From the NCBI GenBank assembly GCA_040382935.1, contig JBEIEP010000004.1, positions 1 to 64,000 of the forward strand: a DNA stretch of 64,000 nt. Reading direction: 5' to 3'. Position 1 is the stretch's first letter. The number at the start of each line of letters is the position of its first letter. Origin of the DNA: JALQUL01 sp040382935. GTDB lineage: Bacteria > Pseudomonadota > Gammaproteobacteria > Burkholderiales > Burkholderiaceae_C. Below, piece after piece: positions 62,268-64,000 of the stretch. The position numbers and the translations under genes were made by a program. The notes under the pieces were generated by a model. It saw only the letters and a program-made list of their open reading frames with translations. It ran no database searches and was not told the DNA's origin.

Positions 62268-63266
62268 TTACGACAGCAAAGCTTGGGCAAATTCTGCGGC
62301 GTCAAAGGTTTGCAGGTCTTCCAGCTTTTCTCCAACGCCAATGAAGTACACGGCCAACGGGACTGCAGCATTGTCTTGAGTTACTACACGTTCACGCGCC
62401 CACAGGGCAACAGCAGCCAACACCCCGCCTTTGGCCGTGCCGTCCAGCTTGGTCACAATCAGGCCGGTCAAGGTCAGTGCGGCGTCAAAAGCCTTGACCT
62501 GCGCCAGCGCGTTTTGGCCTGTGTTGCCGTCAATCACCAGCAGCACCTCGTGCGGGGCGCTGGTATCGGCTTTGCCAATCACGCGTTTGACCTTTTTAAG
62601 TTCTTCCATCAAGTGCAACTGGGTAGGCAATCGGCCCGCAGTATCCACCAGCACCACGTCTTTGCCACGGGCCTTGCCCGCCGTTACCGCGTCAAAACTA
62701 ACCGCCGCCGGGTCGCCCCCGGTTTGGCTAATGATTTCAACGTCGGTCCGCTGGGCCCACACCTGTAGTTGCTCTTTGGCAGCGGCTCTAAAGGTATCGG
62801 CGGCGGCCAACAACACGCTGGCCCCCGATTGCGCCAAATGCCGGGTGAGCTTGCCAATCGAGGTGGTTTTGCCCGCGCCGTTCACACCCGTCACCATCAT
62901 CACGGTGGGTGTGTGTTGCCCCAGCGCCAGCGGGCGCTGCAAGGGCGCCAACAGTTCAGTGAGCGCCTGAATCAACAACGCCCGCACCTTGGCTGGTTCT
63001 GTGGTTTTGGTTTCTTTAACCAGGGCGCGTACCCGCTCTAACAGGTAGTGGGTGGCATTGACACCCGTGTCGGCCATCAACAGAGCGGCTTCTAACTCTT
63101 CGTACAAAGCCTCGTCAATCTGGGTGCCGGTAAACACCGAGCCAATGCTTTTGGCGGTGTTGCGCAGACCGGCTTTGAGCTTGTCCAGCCACGCGCCTCT
63201 AGGCGCTTGCACCTCTGGGCTAGGGGTGAGTTCTGGCGTTGATTTTTTTTTGAAAAAGCGAAACAT
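62268..63266 (-). CDS. ftsY: Signal recognition particle receptor FtsY
   Basis: 332 aa from ATG 63266 (MFRFFKKKSTPELTPSPEV). GTPase that receives SRP-ribosome complexes at the membrane. G motifs: GVNGAGKTTSIGKLTRHLA (G1), DTFRAAAKEQLQVWAQR, DTAGRLPTQ (G3) and TKLDGTAKGG (G4), with an N domain ahead. The acidic A-domain is nearly absent, about 25 residues against roughly 200 in E. coli, as in many Burkholderiales. Frame open upstream to 63647 but overlapping the next gene on the other strand. Confidence 0.94.
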   Translation of the reverse strand: MFRFFKKKSTPELTPSPEVQAPRGAWLDKLKAGLRNTAKSIGSVFTGTQIDEALYEELEAALLMADTGVNATHYLLERVRALVKETKTTEPAKVRALLIQALTELLAPLQRPLALGQHTPTVMMVTGVNGAGKTTSIGKLTRHLAQSGASVLLAAADTFRAAAKEQLQVWAQRTDVEIISQTGGDPAAVSFDAVTAGKARGKDVVLVDTAGRLPTQLHLMEELKKVKRVIGKADTSAPHEVLLVIDGNTGQNALAQVKAFDAALTLTGLIVTKLDGTAKGGVLAAVALWARERVVTQDNAAVPLAVYFIGVGEKLEDLQTFDAAEFAQALLS

Positions 63267-63332
63267 GGGCAGATGGGCGGACACTAAATTTACCGGTATT
63301 ATGGAACGAGTGTGCACCAAGGACGCCCCGCT

Positions 63333-64000
63333 ATGCCATACACCCTTTATTACGCCCCTGACAGCGCCAACCTGGTGATTCGTATGGCCCTGGAAGAAAT
63401 GGGCCTGCCCTATCAACAGGTGTTGGTGGACCGCGACTTCAAGGAACACCACCAACCCGAGTTTTTGGCGCTCAACCCCCAAGGTTTGATTCCTGTGTTG
63501 ATAGATGCTGACCAGCAGGCGCCCTTGTTTGAAACCGCGGCCATTTTGCTGCATTTGGCGCAAAAGCACGGGCAACTCTGGCCTACCAATGCTGGCCAAA
63601 CAGGTGACGCGCTCAAGTGGTTGTTTTATTTGTCCAACACCCTGCATGCCGATTTAAGGGTGATGTTTTACACCGAGCGCTACCTGCCCTCGCCAGAGGC
63701 GGTAGCCACGCTGCGCCAGGGGATACGTGCGCGCATTGCTGGCCACTTTGCGTTGCTAGAGCAACAAATTGCCAAGTCCCAAGGCCCGTGGCTGCTTGGG
63801 TCTGTGTTTTCGGTATGCGATGTCTACTTGGCCGTATGTGCCCGTTGGGCGCTGATTTACCCGCGTGGCGATGCGTGTGACCCAAGCGTTATATCTAGTT
63901 GCCCACAGCTTAGCCAATTGATCCGCCGCCTAGAGCAACGCCAGGCCGTACAAACCGCGCTGGGCAAAGAGGGTTTGCTACAGGCCAACGGTGCGCCACT
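63333..64000 (+). CDS. Glutathione S-transferase family protein (partial)
   Basis: At least 222 aa, open at the window end. It starts MPYTLYYAPDSANLVIRMAL, the beta-alpha-beta of a thioredoxin-like GST N-domain, with cis-Pro in LNPQGLIPVLID and FETAAILLHLA. The all-helical C-domain follows, with WLLGSVFSVCDVYLAVCARW. No catalytic residue could be assigned with confidence. Divergent from ftsY with 66 bases between starts. Confidence 0.88.
   Translation, partial: MPYTLYYAPDSANLVIRMALEEMGLPYQQVLVDRDFKEHHQPEFLALNPQGLIPVLIDADQQAPLFETAAILLHLAQKHGQLWPTNAGQTGDALKWLFYLSNTLHADLRVMFYTERYLPSPEAVATLRQGIRARIAGHFALLEQQIAKSQGPWLLGSVFSVCDVYLAVCARWALIYPRGDACDPSVISSCPQLSQLIRRLEQRQAVQTALGKEGLLQANGAP

Noticed and set aside
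63698..63712. GGCGGTAGC in the glutathione S-transferase gene as an ops site
   Set aside because: It lies inside a coding region and lacks the downstream TG of the ops consensus.

Overview
The window reads as chromosomal DNA from a betaproteobacterium of the order Burkholderiales, probably Comamonadaceae-like. The evidence is gene order and gene content: tuf/tRNA-Trp/secE/nusG/rplKAJL/rpoBC, rsmB/DUF4390/NtrY-like/NtrX-like, yicC with a Ser/Thr kinase and a PP2C phosphatase ahead of rph/rdgB/hemW, an aa3 oxidase cluster with DUF2970 and DUF2909 genes, and ynj-type transporter genes. Genus cannot be called from sequence alone. No insertion sequence, prophage, CRISPR array or rRNA gene was seen.

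Layout. 1-12516: end of tuf, tRNA-Trp, protein export and transcription elongation genes, the L11-L1 and L10-L7/12 genes, then RNA polymerase beta and beta'. 12541-18132: a LemA-like protein, rsmB, DUF4390 and a two-component pair. 18186-23009: tRNA-Phe, greB, then spoT, rpoZ, gmk and yicC on the minus strand. 23049-27612: kinase, phosphatase, rph, rdgB, hemW. 27609-37361: glycerol catabolism (glpD/glpK divergent), proC, ubiA, oxyR, an amidotransferase, metK with a structured leader, hemJ and a VanZ-like gene. 37454-48549: a NusG/RfaH-like paralogue and the cytochrome c oxidase cluster, into which rfbB and rfbD are set on the opposite strand. 48826-53030: rpoH under a CIRCE operator, selD and its FAD partner, DUF3047. 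53040-62101: a flavin disulfide reductase, TVP38, CDP-alcohol phosphatidyltransferase and a dispersed ynjBCD-type transporter, interrupted by plus-strand genes (an SRPBCC protein, an acyl-CoA ligase pseudogene, fhs). 62268-64000: ftsY and a partial glutathione S-transferase.

The most striking observation is that rpoC is split into two adjacent, in-frame ORFs. Codons that normally encode the S and Y of a highly conserved NSIYMMADSGARG stretch are TAG and TAA, and an ATG follows at once. Both halves are otherwise intact and together make a beta' of normal length. This suggests a naturally two-piece beta' subunit, joined by termination-reinitiation, with the break between the secondary-channel rim helices and the F-loop/bridge helix. 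I know of no described split at this point, but that needs a database check. Secondary points are a CIRCE element on rpoH, a possible attenuator before metK, a decayed acyl-CoA ligase gene, a NusG paralogue, and two otherwise conserved operons broken up by oppositely oriented genes.
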